Shown here: positions 20,569 through 28,931 of the stretch, piece by piece
Layout of the letters: each line of letters begins with the position of its first letter
Numbering within the stretch: position 1 is the stretch's first letter
Made by a program: the position numbers and the translations under genes
Notes under the pieces: generated by a model
What the model saw: only the letters and a program-made list of their open reading frames with translations
What the model was told of the DNA's origin: nothing
The model's database searches: none
Assembly: GCA_002372235.1 (NCBI GenBank)
Contig: DFJI01000010.1
Span: forward strand, 6,977-70,976
DNA: 64,000 nt
Direction: 5' to 3'
Origin: Prevotella sp. UBA3675
Lineage (GTDB): Bacteria > Bacteroidota > Bacteroidia > Bacteroidales > Bacteroidaceae

Positions 20569-23034
20569 TTATCTGAGTTCTGCCCCCAGTTGCTTCTTCA
20601 GCTGAGTGATGAGCTTCTGCATCACGGCATCAATCTGCTTGTCATTCATCGTTTTCTCCGTGTCCTGCAAGATAAAGTTGACGGCATAGCTCTTCTTGCC
20701 GGCAGGCAGTTTGTCGCCCTCATACACATCAAACAGTTCCACGTTCTTCAGCAGTTTTTTCTCAGCCTGACGGGCAATTTGCTCAATCTGCGCAAACTCC
20801 ACGCTCTTATCTACCAGCAGAGCCAGGTCACGGCTCACTGCAGGGTGCTTCGACACTTCGGTATAGAGCACCTCATTCTTGCGAGTAGCCTTCATCAGCT
20901 GCCTCCAGTTCAGCTCAGCGAAATACACAGGCTGTTGCAAATCAAACTGCTTCAGGAGCTTCTTTGAAAGCACGCCCATCTCAATGAGCTTCTTGCCGCC
21001 GCGATTCTCCATCACGAGTGCAGCCGAGAAGTCGGGATTGTCGCTTTTCTTCGTGACCAGCATGCCCGACTTCATACCGATGCGCTGCAGTATGTTCTGC
21101 ACATAAGCCGACAGCTCATAATAGGTGCTGTCCTCGTCGGGATGTGCCCATGAGCCTTCCACGCGCTTGCCCGTCACCCAGATTCCCATGTAGTTTTCTT
21201 CCTTATAAGCCTGCATGGGATTGTCCTCGTTGGCCTTTTCAGGATCGAAGAAATAGCAGTTGCCAAATTCAAAGAACCGCAGGTTCTGCGCCTTGCGCTT
21301 CACGTTGTGCTCAATGCTCTCCAAGCCTCCGTAGAGCAGTGTCTGACGCATCACGCCCAGATCGCTCGACAGCGGATTTACGATCTTCACTACCGTAGCA
21401 TCCTCCGGATAATAGACAGTCTTCGTGAGCGAGTTGTTCAGAATCTCGTTGAATCCTGCACCCACGAGCTGTTCCGACACCACGTTCTGCAATTTATGCT
21501 TGCGGTCTTCTTCGCCTTTAATGACGAGCGAGGACTTCAGCTGCGTAGGAATCTCCACATTATTATATCCATAGATGCGCAGAATGTCTTCCACCACATC
21601 GCAAGGACGGGTCACGTCAACGCGATAGGCTGGCACATCAATCAGAATGCCATCGGCCCCTTCAGAGAGCACCTTCATTTCAAGCGACTCGCAGATACTC
21701 TTCACTGTGTCGGCAGGAATTTCCTTGCCTACCAGTTTGTTCACGTAGTCATATTGCAACGACACGTGCACATCCTTTATCGGCTCGGGATACACGTCGC
21801 AGATGTCCATTGCTATCTTACCGCCCGCCAGTTCCTTGCACAGCAGGGCTGCCTGCTGCAGCGCATAGATCACGCCATTGGGATCGATGCCACGCTCAAA
21901 GCGGAACGAAGCGTCGGTTGACAGGCCGTGCCGGCGAGCCGACTTACGAATCCATGTGGGATGGAAATAGGCAGACTCCAGCACCACATTTCGCGTAGTC
22001 TCATAGGTGCCGCTACCCTTGCCGCCGAACACGCCAGCGATACACATGGGCTCCTCGGCATTGCAGATAGCCAGATCGCGGTCGCTCAGCTTGTGCTCCA
22101 CACCGTCGAGGGTCACGAATGGCGTTCCCTCAGGCATGGTCTTCACCACAATCTTATGGCCTTTCACCATATCGGCATCGAAACAATGCAAGGGCTGTCC
22201 GTAAGCCATCATCACATAGTTCGTGATGTCCACAATATTATTAATGGGGCGCAGACCGATAGTGGTCAGCTTGTTTTTCAACCATTCAGGCGACTCCTTC
22301 ACCTCGCACCCCGTGATGCTCACGCAGGCATAGCGCTTGCACGCCTCGGTATTTTCTATTTCCACCGTGACGGGGAGGTCGTGGTTGTCGGCGGTAAAAT
22401 CGCCTACTAATGGACGGTGCATTTTTCCGCTGTAGCTGAGGGTGCCTTCAGCATTGCGCTGTACGAGCCAGGCATGCAGGTCGCGCGCTACGCCCCAGTG
22501 CGACAGTCCGTCGGCACGGTTGGCCGTGATATCGACCTCAATCAGCCAGTCGCTTTCCAGATGGTAGTACTCAGCAGCCGGAGTGCCTACAACGGCATCC
22601 TCGGGCAGCACTATAATACCCTCGTGCGAAGTTCCCACACCAATCTCGTCTTCTGCGCAAATCATGCCGTTCGACTCAACGCCGCGCAGTTTCGATTTCT
22701 TAATCACAAATTCCTGATTGCCATCATAGAGCACGCAGCCCAAGTCAGCCACGATTACCTTCTGTCCGGCAGCCACATTGGGGGCGCCGCAAACAATCTG
22801 CGACGGTTCACCTTTACCTAAGTCAACTGTAGTCACATGCAGGTGATCGCTGTTCGGATGGGGCTCGCAAGTGAGCACTTTACCCACATACAGGCCCTTC
22901 AAGCCACCGCGAATGGTCTGCACTTCTTCCAGAGCATCGACTTCAAGTCCCGTCGAAGTGAGCGCATCGCACACCTGCTGGGGCGTAAGGTCGAAGTCAA
23001 CATACTCCTTCAGCCATTTATAAGAAATATTCAT
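20569..23034 (-). CDS. pheT: Phenylalanyl-tRNA synthetase beta subunit
   Basis: PheT pairs with PheS to charge tRNA-Phe. Of 821 aa, about 40-150 form the EMAP-like tRNA-binding domain (LTCEPHPNSDHLHVTTVDLG). The B3/4 editing domain lies near 210-385, the B5 domain near 405-475, the inactive class-II core near 485-700, and the anticodon-binding FDX-ACB domain closes the C-terminus (ELNWRQL, TEVSKHPAVSRDLALLVD). pheS is not adjacent, which is common in Bacteroidetes. A promoter lies 35 bases upstream of the start. Confidence 0.97.
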   Translation of the reverse strand: MNISYKWLKEYVDFDLTPQQVCDALTSTGLEVDALEEVQTIRGGLKGLYVGKVLTCEPHPNSDHLHVTTVDLGKGEPSQIVCGAPNVAAGQKVIVADLGCVLYDGNQEFVIKKSKLRGVESNGMICAEDEIGVGTSHEGIIVLPEDAVVGTPAAEYYHLESDWLIEVDITANRADGLSHWGVARDLHAWLVQRNAEGTLSYSGKMHRPLVGDFTADNHDLPVTVEIENTEACKRYACVSITGCEVKESPEWLKNKLTTIGLRPINNIVDITNYVMMAYGQPLHCFDADMVKGHKIVVKTMPEGTPFVTLDGVEHKLSDRDLAICNAEEPMCIAGVFGGKGSGTYETTRNVVLESAYFHPTWIRKSARRHGLSTDASFRFERGIDPNGVIYALQQAALLCKELAGGKIAMDICDVYPEPIKDVHVSLQYDYVNKLVGKEIPADTVKSICESLEMKVLSEGADGILIDVPAYRVDVTRPCDVVEDILRIYGYNNVEIPTQLKSSLVIKGEEDRKHKLQNVVSEQLVGAGFNEILNNSLTKTVYYPEDATVVKIVNPLSSDLGVMRQTLLYGGLESIEHNVKRKAQNLRFFEFGNCYFFDPEKANEDNPMQAYKEENYMGIWVTGKRVEGSWAHPDEDSTYYELSAYVQNILQRIGMKSGMLVTKKSDNPDFSAALVMENRGGKKLIEMGVLSKKLLKQFDLQQPVYFAELNWRQLMKATRKNEVLYTEVSKHPAVSRDLALLVDKSVEFAQIEQIARQAEKKLLKNVELFDVYEGDKLPAGKKSYAVNFILQDTEKTMNDKQIDAVMQKLITQLKKQLGAELR

Positions 23035-23068
23035 TCCTAAATAACAATTTAAAATTCGAATTTGGCCG

Positions 23069-23076
23069 CAAAATTA
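23069..23076 (-). promoter_or_regulatory. -7 promoter element for pheT
   Basis: TAATTTTG followed by C on the minus strand, immediately downstream of the terminator for the previous operon. Confidence 0.55.
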
Positions 23077-23080
23077 CAAA

Positions 23081-23116
23081 AAAATCACGAAACTCATGCA
23101 AGAATTTCGTGATTTT
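23081..23116 (-). terminator. Intrinsic terminator of the MBL-rubredoxin operon
   Basis: AAAATCACGAAA (23081-23092) and TTTCGTGATTTT (23105-23116) are perfect complements. Read on the minus strand, the stem runs into TTTTTTTG. It lies 57 bases after the stop of the 32-residue peptide gene, so that gene shares the transcript. Confidence 0.82.
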
Positions 23117-23173
23117 ACACTTTATCTTCCAGAGAAACATAGAGAAATATACGAGGCACGTATATGCCACGCA

Positions 23174-23272
23174 TCACCCCATCACCACATCGAGGACCAT
23201 CATGAGCACAAAGCCGATGGCGAAACCGATGGTGCTGAGATTGAGCAGAAGACCTAAAGCGATTGTTTCCAT
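23174..23272 (-). CDS. 32-residue single-span membrane peptide
   Basis: The reading frame opens METIALGLLLNLSTIG and continues with an unbroken hydrophobic stretch ending VVMG. Nearly the whole peptide is one membrane span. It begins 11 bases after the stop of the MBL-rubredoxin gene and is followed by a strong terminator, as expected of the last gene of that operon. I do not recognise the family. Size and build recall accessory peptides such as KdpF or CydX, without sequence similarity I can defend. Confidence 0.6.
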   Translation of the reverse strand: METIALGLLLNLSTIGFAIGFVLMMVLDVVMG

Positions 23273-23283
23273 GCGTGAGAACG

Positions 23284-24228
23284 TCAAACGCTCTTATTGA
23301 ACTTCTCCTTCGGTTGCTTGCAACGCGGACAACGCCAGTCATCAGGAAGGTCCTCGAAAGCCACACCGTCGTGCTCGGCTGGGTCATAGACATAGCCACA
23401 GACAGAGCACACATACTTGCCGGAAGACTTCTGCTTGGCGAAATCGACCTCGGCGAAGACCGTAGGCACGGGATTGTCCAGGTCCATCACTCGCTTAGCC
23501 TCCAGGTTCTCATAGCCCTGCGGGGTGTGAGTGCCACAATACACGGTGGGATGATTGCGGACGAACTCGCGGATGCGATCCTGTGTCTCGCGAGCGGCAG
23601 CCACGTCGTCGAATACCACCGACAGCTTATCCTCATAGAGTGCTTCATCAACATAGGTGATGTCGCCGTGAATCATGTAGAACAGGCCATCCATCTCAAC
23701 CACGATGATGCTGTTGCCCTTAGTGTGGCCCTTGGCCTTGATGAGATAGATGCCGTCCTGAATCTTCTGACTCTCAGGGAAGTTGTAGTAAGCGCCATCG
23801 GTGAAGCTGACAGGCACGAGATTGGTGAGTCCCTGCAGTTCGGCAGCATCCATCTCCTCCTTGTTCACATAGACCTTGGCATTGGGAAAACTCTTCAACT
23901 CGCCACTATGGTCAGCATGGCGATGGGTGAGCAGAATCTTCGTCACCTGCTCAGGCTTGTAGCCCAGCGCATTGAAAGCCTCCATGTAGGTGCAGATGTC
24001 CTTACCCGTGAAGGCCAGCGAGTTCTCGTCGGGTGCCTCTTCAGGAGTGCCTGCCGGAATGCCGGTATCTACCAGTATGACCTCACTGCCCGTGTCAATC
24101 AGATAGTTCTGCAGACTGCCGCGATAGCGGATGTTCTTGTCAAACTTCTCCATTCCCTCCTCACCGCCAAAGGCGAAGGGCTGGGAATAGAACCCGTCAC
24201 GTCTGAATTTTACTGCTTTGATTTCCAT
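23284..24228 (-). CDS. Metallo-beta-lactamase-fold hydrolase fused to rubredoxin
   Basis: Residues about 1-260 form an MBL domain with the zinc-binding motif [12 protein letters not shown] and later ligands in [10 protein letters not shown] and [10 protein letters not shown]. It resembles AHL-lactonase or glyoxalase-II-like hydrolases. Residues about 270-314 are a rubredoxin, with iron ligands in [10 protein letters not shown] and [11 protein letters not shown]. Rubredoxin fused to MBL recalls flavodiiron oxygen reductases, but no flavodoxin domain is present. The substrate is unknown. It is the middle gene of a three-gene operon. Confidence 0.88.
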   Translation of the reverse strand: MEIKAVKFRRDGFYSQPFAFGGEEGMEKFDKNIRYRGSLQNYLIDTGSEVILVDTGIPAGTPEEAPDENSLAFTGKDICTYMEAFNALGYKPEQVTKILLTHRHADHSGELKSFPNAKVYVNKEEMDAAELQGLTNLVPVSFTDGAYYNFPESQKIQDGIYLIKAKGHTKGNSIIVVEMDGLFYMIHGDITYVDEALYEDKLSVVFDDVAAARETQDRIREFVRNHPTVYCGTHTPQGYENLEAKRVMDLDNPVPTVFAEVDFAKQKSSGKYVCSVCGYVYDPAEHDGVAFEDLPDDWRCPRCKQPKEKFNKSV

Positions 24229-24239
24229 AATCCTATTCT

Positions 24240-24416
24240 TTATTTATTGGCAGGTTCCCACTTGCAGCGCACGGGCGACACGATGGCACCCTCTTTCTTC
24301 AGTTCAGCAAATGCCTTATCAACTTCCTTGCGGTCTGCACCCAGTGCTTTTGTCACGTCGCCTGCTGAGACGGGCTTACCAGCCTCACGCATAGCCTGTA
24401 ATACTTGTTCTTTCAT
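24240..24416 (-). CDS. 58-residue winged-helix-like protein
   Basis: The frame starts [20 protein letters not shown] and ends CKWEPANK. It has the pattern of a minimal winged helix: helix 1 (VLQAMREAG), the turn-helix pair around [27 protein letters not shown], and a short strand wing ([10 protein letters not shown]). Similar 55-60 residue proteins are annotated as transcriptional regulators in Bacteroidales. It lies 11 bases upstream of the MBL-rubredoxin gene with a promoter ahead, so it may control its own operon. Confidence 0.72.
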   Translation of the reverse strand: MKEQVLQAMREAGKPVSAGDVTKALGADRKEVDKAFAELKKEGAIVSPVRCKWEPANK

Positions 24417-24487
24417 GATTTTTTCCTATTTATAATAAATAATAATGTGTAGTTGTTCTTGATTGTTTCGTTTCCTAATTCCGTTGG

Positions 24488-24495
24488 CAAAGATA
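24488..24495 (-). promoter_or_regulatory. -7 promoter element for the winged-helix/MBL operon
   Basis: TATCTTTG followed by CC on the minus strand, about 70 bases before the winged-helix start codon. Confidence 0.6.
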
Positions 24496-24714
24496 CAGAA
24501 TTTTTGCGGAACGCCAAATATAAAACGACAGTTATTGATTGCTGTAGAAGAAGATTTTTCAGTTTTTTCCGTAGCGCATTGGCATTACTGTCATCGCTGC
24601 TGCACGAAGTTGTCAGCATAAGCCCCATCGTCATAAGATAATGCGAGCTCGATGAATACAGTTTGGTGTCAGTTTGAAGGTACTTGGTCATAGATGATAA
24701 GCATCATCATGAAA

Positions 24715-24777
24715 AATTATAGCTATTATTTTGGGAATTATAGCTATAATTCTCTCAATTATAGCTAAAATTTTATT
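24715..24777. repeat. Three 21-bp tandem units built on a 16-bp palindrome
   Basis: Units begin at 24715, 24736 and 24757, exactly 21 bp apart. The first 11 bases (AATTATAGCTA) are identical in all three. The middle unit is the perfect 16-bp palindrome AATTATAGCTATAATT; the other two are near-perfect. The rest of each unit differs. Confidence 0.8.
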
Positions 24778-24962
24778 TCATGTGCCGTAGATGACAAAGG
24801 AACTGATGGCATATCAGGTCTTCATCTTTGCCTTTTCTGGAATTCGTCGAACTCATGTTAAAGAATGTACTAAATTCATGTGATTTTAGCAGAAAATCAT
24901 TTATTATGGAAGGAAATTGTGTTTTTTGACCATACTTGCGACTTTTTCTCGTTTTTTTTCCG

Positions 24963-24970
24963 TAAGTTTG
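24963..24970 (+). promoter_or_regulatory. -7 promoter element for the tat operon
   Basis: TAAGTTTG followed by CAG, 46 bases before the tatA ATG. A T-rich block precedes it, with no crisp -33 box. Confidence 0.5.
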
Positions 24971-25016
24971 CAGCCGATTAATCATTGTTGTTAAACGAGC
25001 GCTATATTAAATCACA

Positions 25017-25229
25017 ATGTACGCACACCTATTATTATTCGGTCTTGGACTGAACGAAATCATCATCATTGCCCTGGTGGTGCTACTGCTTTTTGGCGGC
25101 AAGAAGATTCCTGAACTGATGAACGGCCTGGGCAAAGGCGTGAAGAGCTTCAAGGATGGAGTGAACGGACTGGAACAGCAAGAGGAGACCAAGGAGCCTG
25201 CCGAACAGCGTGCGAAGAAGGAAGCATGA
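25017..25229 (+). CDS. tatA: Twin-arginine translocase subunit TatA
   Basis: TatA multimerises into the pore-forming part of the Tat system, which exports folded proteins with twin-Arg signals. The single N-terminal span ([21 protein letters not shown]) leads into the characteristic [23 protein letters not shown] amphipathic helix and a charged tail, 70 aa in all. There is no separate TatB, so this is a minimal TatAC system. Its stop overlaps the tatC start by four bases. Confidence 0.93.
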   Translation: MYAHLLLFGLGLNEIIIIALVVLLLFGGKKIPELMNGLGKGVKSFKDGVNGLEQQEETKEPAEQRAKKEA

Positions 25230-25969
25230 GCGAACAGGCCACTTTCTGGGAACACTTAGACGAGCTGCGCAGTGTAATCATCCGCTCGCTGCTGGTGGTC
25301 GTAGCGGCAGCCATTGCAGCCTTCCTGCTGAAAGATTGGCTGTTCGGCGTGGTGCTGGCCCCCAGGTCGAGCCAGTTTGTGAGCTATCGGCTGCTGGGCA
25401 TTGACGACAGCTTTCAGCTGAGCCTGATGAACACAGGACTCACCGAACAGTTCATGACCCACATGCGAGTGTCTATCTATGCCGGACTGCTGCTGGCTTC
25501 ACCATACGTGCTCTATCAGCTATTCGGCTTCATAGCCCCCGGGCTCTACAAGAACGAACGACAGGCTGCCACCTGGATTGCAGTATCGGCCTACGCCATG
25601 TTCCTGCTGGGCACGCTGGTCAACTATCTGCTCATATTCCCCCTCACAATACGCTTTCTCGGCACCTATCAGGTGAGTCCTGACGTAGCCAACATGCTGA
25701 CGCTTCAGAGCTACATCGACACGTTCATCGGAATGAGCTTTGTGATGGGAGTGGTGTTCGAGTTGCCTGTGGTGTGTGCCATCCTCGGCAAGATGGGCCT
25801 CATCAACGGGCGCATGATGGCACAATACAGACGGCATGCCGTTGTGGCCATCCTCGTTGTCTCGGCCATCATCACCCCAACCACCGATGCGTTCACGCTA
25901 CTCGTGGTTGCATTGCCGATATGGCTGCTCTACGAGGTGAGTATTTGGATTGTAAGAATCAAGAATTAA
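25226..25969 (+). CDS. tatC: Twin-arginine translocase subunit TatC
   Basis: TatC is the six-span receptor for twin-Arg signals. The N-terminus has the family opening [15 protein letters not shown] (usual HLxELRxR). [21 protein letters not shown] is the conserved first periplasm/cytoplasm loop region, and [12 protein letters not shown] the conserved span-4 Glu region. The length of 247 aa is normal. It is coupled to tatA upstream and followed after three bases by the polyferredoxin gene. Confidence 0.95.
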   Translation: MSEQATFWEHLDELRSVIIRSLLVVVAAAIAAFLLKDWLFGVVLAPRSSQFVSYRLLGIDDSFQLSLMNTGLTEQFMTHMRVSIYAGLLLASPYVLYQLFGFIAPGLYKNERQAATWIAVSAYAMFLLGTLVNYLLIFPLTIRFLGTYQVSPDVANMLTLQSYIDTFIGMSFVMGVVFELPVVCAILGKMGLINGRMMAQYRRHAVVAILVVSAIITPTTDAFTLLVVALPIWLLYEVSIWIVRIKN

Positions 25970-25972
25970 AAT

Positions 25973-27472
25973 ATGCTAAGGAAAATAAGAATCTCGCTGG
26001 CAGCTGTATTCCTTACAGGACTCTCGCTGCTGTTTCTCGACTTCACGGGTACTGCCCGCCACTGGCTCTCGTGGATGGCTAAAGTTCAGGCACTCGAAGC
26101 CGTGCTGGCCCTCAACGTGGTGGTCATCGCGGTGCTCGCAGTGCTCACGCTGGTGTTCGGACGCATCTATTGCTCCGTCATCTGCCCTTTGGGCGTGATG
26201 CAGGACGTATTCGGCTGGATGGGCAAGAAAGCCAAGAAGAACCGCTACACCTACTCAGCTGAGAAGAAGTGGCTGCGCTACCCTGTGCTGGCCATCTTCA
26301 TCATCGCGCTGTTGTCTGGCATCGGCTCTATCGTTCAGTTGCTGGCTCCTTACAGTGCCTTTGGCCGCATCATGACCATGATGTTCCAACCGCTGTGGAA
26401 GATGGGCAACAATCTGCTGGCTTCGATTGCCGAACACTACGAGAGCTATGCTTTCTATTCGGTTGATGTGTGGATGAAGTCACTGCCCGTACTCGTCATT
26501 GCAGCGGTCACCCTTGCAGTGCTCGCAGTGCTGGCTTGGCGCAACGGGCGCACTTACTGCAACACCGTCTGTCCTGTAGGCACGGTTCTCAGCTTCCTGT
26601 CACGCTTCTCTTTCCTCAAGATCAGTTTCGACACTGACAAGTGCCGTAACTGCTCGCTCTGCTCGAAGAGCTGCAAAGCCGCATGTATAGACTATAAGAA
26701 CCACAAAGTGGATTACTCGCGCTGCGTGGTTTGCGGCGACTGTATAGATAGTTGCAAGTTTGGAGCGCTAAGATATGACAATATCCATTTGCCTAAAAAG
26801 CTAAATGCGTTTAAGGAAGACGTAAACAAATCTAAGAAGGACGTAAATGCAAGTAAGCGTTCGTTCCTGCTCTCCTCTGCCTTACTGGCAACGGCTGCGC
26901 TGGCTCAGGAAGCAAAGAAAGTGGATGGCGGAATGGCGGTCATACAGCCCAAACAGTCGCCTGAGCGACAGACACCGCTCACGCCTCCGGGCTCACTTTC
27001 GGCACGCAACTTCCAGCAGCATTGCACTGGCTGTCAGCTCTGTGTGAGCGAGTGTCCCAACGACGTGCTCCGTCCCTCTACCGACCTGATGCACCTCATG
27101 CAGCCCGTGATGAGCTATGAGCGGGGGCACTGCCGCCCTGAGTGCACACGCTGTTCTGAGGTGTGTCCGGCAGGCGCCATCAGGCCTATTGACCGAGAGG
27201 AGAAATCGAGCATACAGATAGGACATGCCCAGTGGGTGAAGGATCTCTGCATCCCTATCAAGGATGGTGTGGAGTGTGGCAACTGCGCCCGCCACTGCCC
27301 GGTAGGAGCCATTGAGATGGTGGCGCTCAACGAGGACGACGAGGAGTCGCCTTGGGTACCGGCAGTCAACGAGAATGCCTGCATCGGCTGTGGTGCCTGC
27401 GAGTATGTTTGTCCTGCCCGTCCCTACTCTGCTATCGTGGTTGAAGGACATGAAGTACATAAAAAGATTTGA
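25973..27472 (+). CDS. NapH-NapG-like membrane polyferredoxin fusion
   Basis: The N-terminal half (1-270) matches NapH: four membrane spans, two Cys motifs CSVICPLG (67-74) and CNTVCPVG (196-203), and two [4Fe-4S] motifs at 224-238 and 251-261. A charged linker (275-294) leads to SKRSFLLSSALLATAALAQ (294-312), which has the build of a Tat signal with Lys-Arg for Arg-Arg. The C-terminal part (350-480) has four more cluster motifs (CTGCQLCVSEC, CTRCSEVC with a preceding Cys, CGNCARHC, CIGCGACEYVC), as in NapG, itself a Tat substrate in nitrate reductase systems. The fusion would carry electrons from quinol to the periplasm. No NapA or other nitrate reductase is present. Inference: it serves the aldo/keto reductase that follows with no gap. 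Confidence 0.85.
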   Translation: MLRKIRISLAAVFLTGLSLLFLDFTGTARHWLSWMAKVQALEAVLALNVVVIAVLAVLTLVFGRIYCSVICPLGVMQDVFGWMGKKAKKNRYTYSAEKKWLRYPVLAIFIIALLSGIGSIVQLLAPYSAFGRIMTMMFQPLWKMGNNLLASIAEHYESYAFYSVDVWMKSLPVLVIAAVTLAVLAVLAWRNGRTYCNTVCPVGTVLSFLSRFSFLKISFDTDKCRNCSLCSKSCKAACIDYKNHKVDYSRCVVCGDCIDSCKFGALRYDNIHLPKKLNAFKEDVNKSKKDVNASKRSFLLSSALLATAALAQEAKKVDGGMAVIQPKQSPERQTPLTPPGSLSARNFQQHCTGCQLCVSECPNDVLRPSTDLMHLMQPVMSYERGHCRPECTRCSEVCPAGAIRPIDREEKSSIQIGHAQWVKDLCIPIKDGVECGNCARHCPVGAIEMVALNEDDEESPWVPAVNENACIGCGACEYVCPARPYSAIVVEGHEVHKKI

Positions 27473-28876
27473 ATGTTATTGAGCGCTATGGACAGAAGAG
27501 AGTTTTTAAAATACTTCGGTGCCGGCACGGCCACTGCTCTGATAGCAGCCTGCACCGGAAAGAAACAGGAATCAAAGGCTACTGAGGAATACAAAAAACA
27601 GGTGGAGCCCCCACTCGGCCAAATGACCTACCGTACAAACCACAAGACGGGCGACATCGTATCGCTGCTGGGCTACGGCATGATGCGCCTGCCAACAGTG
27701 GGCGAAGGCTCGGCCCGCGAGAATCCCGACGACATAGACCAGGAGATGGTGAACCGGCAAGTTGACTATGCCATCGAACACGGCCTGAACTATTTCGACA
27801 CAAGCCCCGCCTACTGTCGCGGCCTCTCAGAACGCTGCACGGGCATTGCCCTTTCCCGCCATAAGCGTAGCGAGTACTTTGTGGCTACGAAGCTATCCAA
27901 CTTCAACGAAGCCACATGGTCACGCGAAGCATCTATTGAGATGTACCATAACTCCATGAAGGAGCTTCAGGTGGATTACATCGACTACTACCTGTTGCAC
28001 GGCATCGGCATGGGGGGCATGGAGGCACTCAAGGGGCGCTATCTGCAGAACGGAGTGCTCGACTTCCTTTTAGAGGAACGCAAAGCCGGACGCATACGCA
28101 ACCTGGGCTTCTCGTATCATGGCGACATCGAGGTGTTCGACTACCTGCTGTCACTCAACAACAAGTATCAATGGGACTTCGTGCAGATTGAGCTGAACTA
28201 CTTGGACTGGGAGTATGCCAACGAGATAAACAGCCGCAACACCGATGCACGCTACCTCTACGGGCGACTGCACGACCTCGACATTCCTGCCGTGATCATG
28301 GAGCCGCTATTAGGCGGACGACTGGCCAACCTGCCGCAATATCTGGTAAAAGAGCTGAAGGCAAAGGATCCTGAACGCTCGGTAGCCTCATGGGCCTTCC
28401 GCTATGCAGGTACGCCCAAAGGCGTGCTGACGGTGCTGAGCGGCATGACGTACATGGAGCACCTGAAGGACAACCTGCTGAGCTATTGTCCGCTGAAGCC
28501 CCTTTCAGAAGAGGACATGCGCTATCTGGATACCGAAATAGCCAGGAAGATAGTGGGACTGGAGAACATTCCCTGCAACGACTGCAAATACTGCATGCCC
28601 TGTCCTTACGGAGTGGATATCCCGGGCATCTTCGTCCACTATAACAAATGCAAGAACGAAGGCATTCTGCCTCGCGACGCAGGCGACCCGGAATATCGCA
28701 CTAACCGAAGGAAATACCTCATCAGTCTGGACCGTGCCATCGCACGCGACCGACAACCTGATCACTGTATAGGCTGCGGACAATGTGAGCCGCATTGTCC
28801 GCAAAAGATTCGCATTCCGCGAGAGCTACAGAAACTGGATCAGATGATTGAGGAGTTGAAGAGGACGAGCGATTAG
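27473..28876 (+). CDS. Tat-signal aldo/keto reductase with C-terminal ferredoxin domain
   Basis: The N-terminus reads MDRREFLKYFG (Met at residue 6 of the longer form), a twin-Arg motif. It is followed by a hydrophobic stretch ending LIAAC, a lipobox, so the product is probably a Tat-exported lipoprotein. The AKR barrel has the tetrad Asp109, Tyr114, Lys140 and His176. The C-terminus has two [4Fe-4S] motifs, C368-C371-C374-C377 and C432-C435-C438-C442. The family resembles COG1453. NADPH is not available outside the cytoplasm, so electrons may arrive through the clusters. The ATG directly abutting the upstream stop and another 15 bases later are both possible starts. Last gene of the tat operon. 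Confidence 0.87.
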   Translation: MLLSAMDRREFLKYFGAGTATALIAACTGKKQESKATEEYKKQVEPPLGQMTYRTNHKTGDIVSLLGYGMMRLPTVGEGSARENPDDIDQEMVNRQVDYAIEHGLNYFDTSPAYCRGLSERCTGIALSRHKRSEYFVATKLSNFNEATWSREASIEMYHNSMKELQVDYIDYYLLHGIGMGGMEALKGRYLQNGVLDFLLEERKAGRIRNLGFSYHGDIEVFDYLLSLNNKYQWDFVQIELNYLDWEYANEINSRNTDARYLYGRLHDLDIPAVIMEPLLGGRLANLPQYLVKELKAKDPERSVASWAFRYAGTPKGVLTVLSGMTYMEHLKDNLLSYCPLKPLSEEDMRYLDTEIARKIVGLENIPCNDCKYCMPCPYGVDIPGIFVHYNKCKNEGILPRDAGDPEYRTNRRKYLISLDRAIARDRQPDHCIGCGQCEPHCPQKIRIPRELQKLDQMIEELKRTSD

Positions 28877-28891
28877 TGATTTTATATACAC

Positions 28892-28931
28892 AGTACAGCG
28901 GTTCAGACAAATGATTCTGAGCCGCTGTACT
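28892..28931. terminator. Shared terminator of the tat operon and the AmpG-like operon
   Basis: AGTACAGCGGTTCAG (28892-28906) pairs with CTGAGCCGCTGTACT (28917-28931), one G-T pair. The stop codon of the convergent permease gene lies inside the stem. T-rich DNA follows on the plus strand (TTTCTT). Confidence 0.72.

Larger units (their letters stand above)
24417..25016. other. 600-bp divergent intergenic region, no gene
   Basis: It separates the winged-helix/MBL operon from the tat operon. It holds promoters on each strand, the 21-bp-period palindromic repeats at 24715-24777, and AT-rich DNA. A short minus-strand stretch reading like a lipoprotein start (MGLMLTTSCSSDDSNAN) at about 24580-24650 may be a relic, but it has no continuation I would call a gene. 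Confidence 0.6.

Noticed and set aside
23263..24435. 390-codon open frame antisense to the MBL-rubredoxin gene
   Set aside because: The minus strand has clear MBL and rubredoxin motifs; the plus-strand product is composition-biased and motif-free.
24413..24691. Minus-strand frame with a lipoprotein-like stretch (TTSCSSDDSNAN)
   Set aside because: It overlaps the winged-helix promoter, and the sequence after the putative signal has no continuity. At most it is a relic, so it is not called as a gene.
25973..27472. Periplasmic nitrate reductase operon
   Set aside because: Only NapH/NapG-like parts are present; no NapA, NapB, NapC or NapD, so nitrate reduction is not supported.
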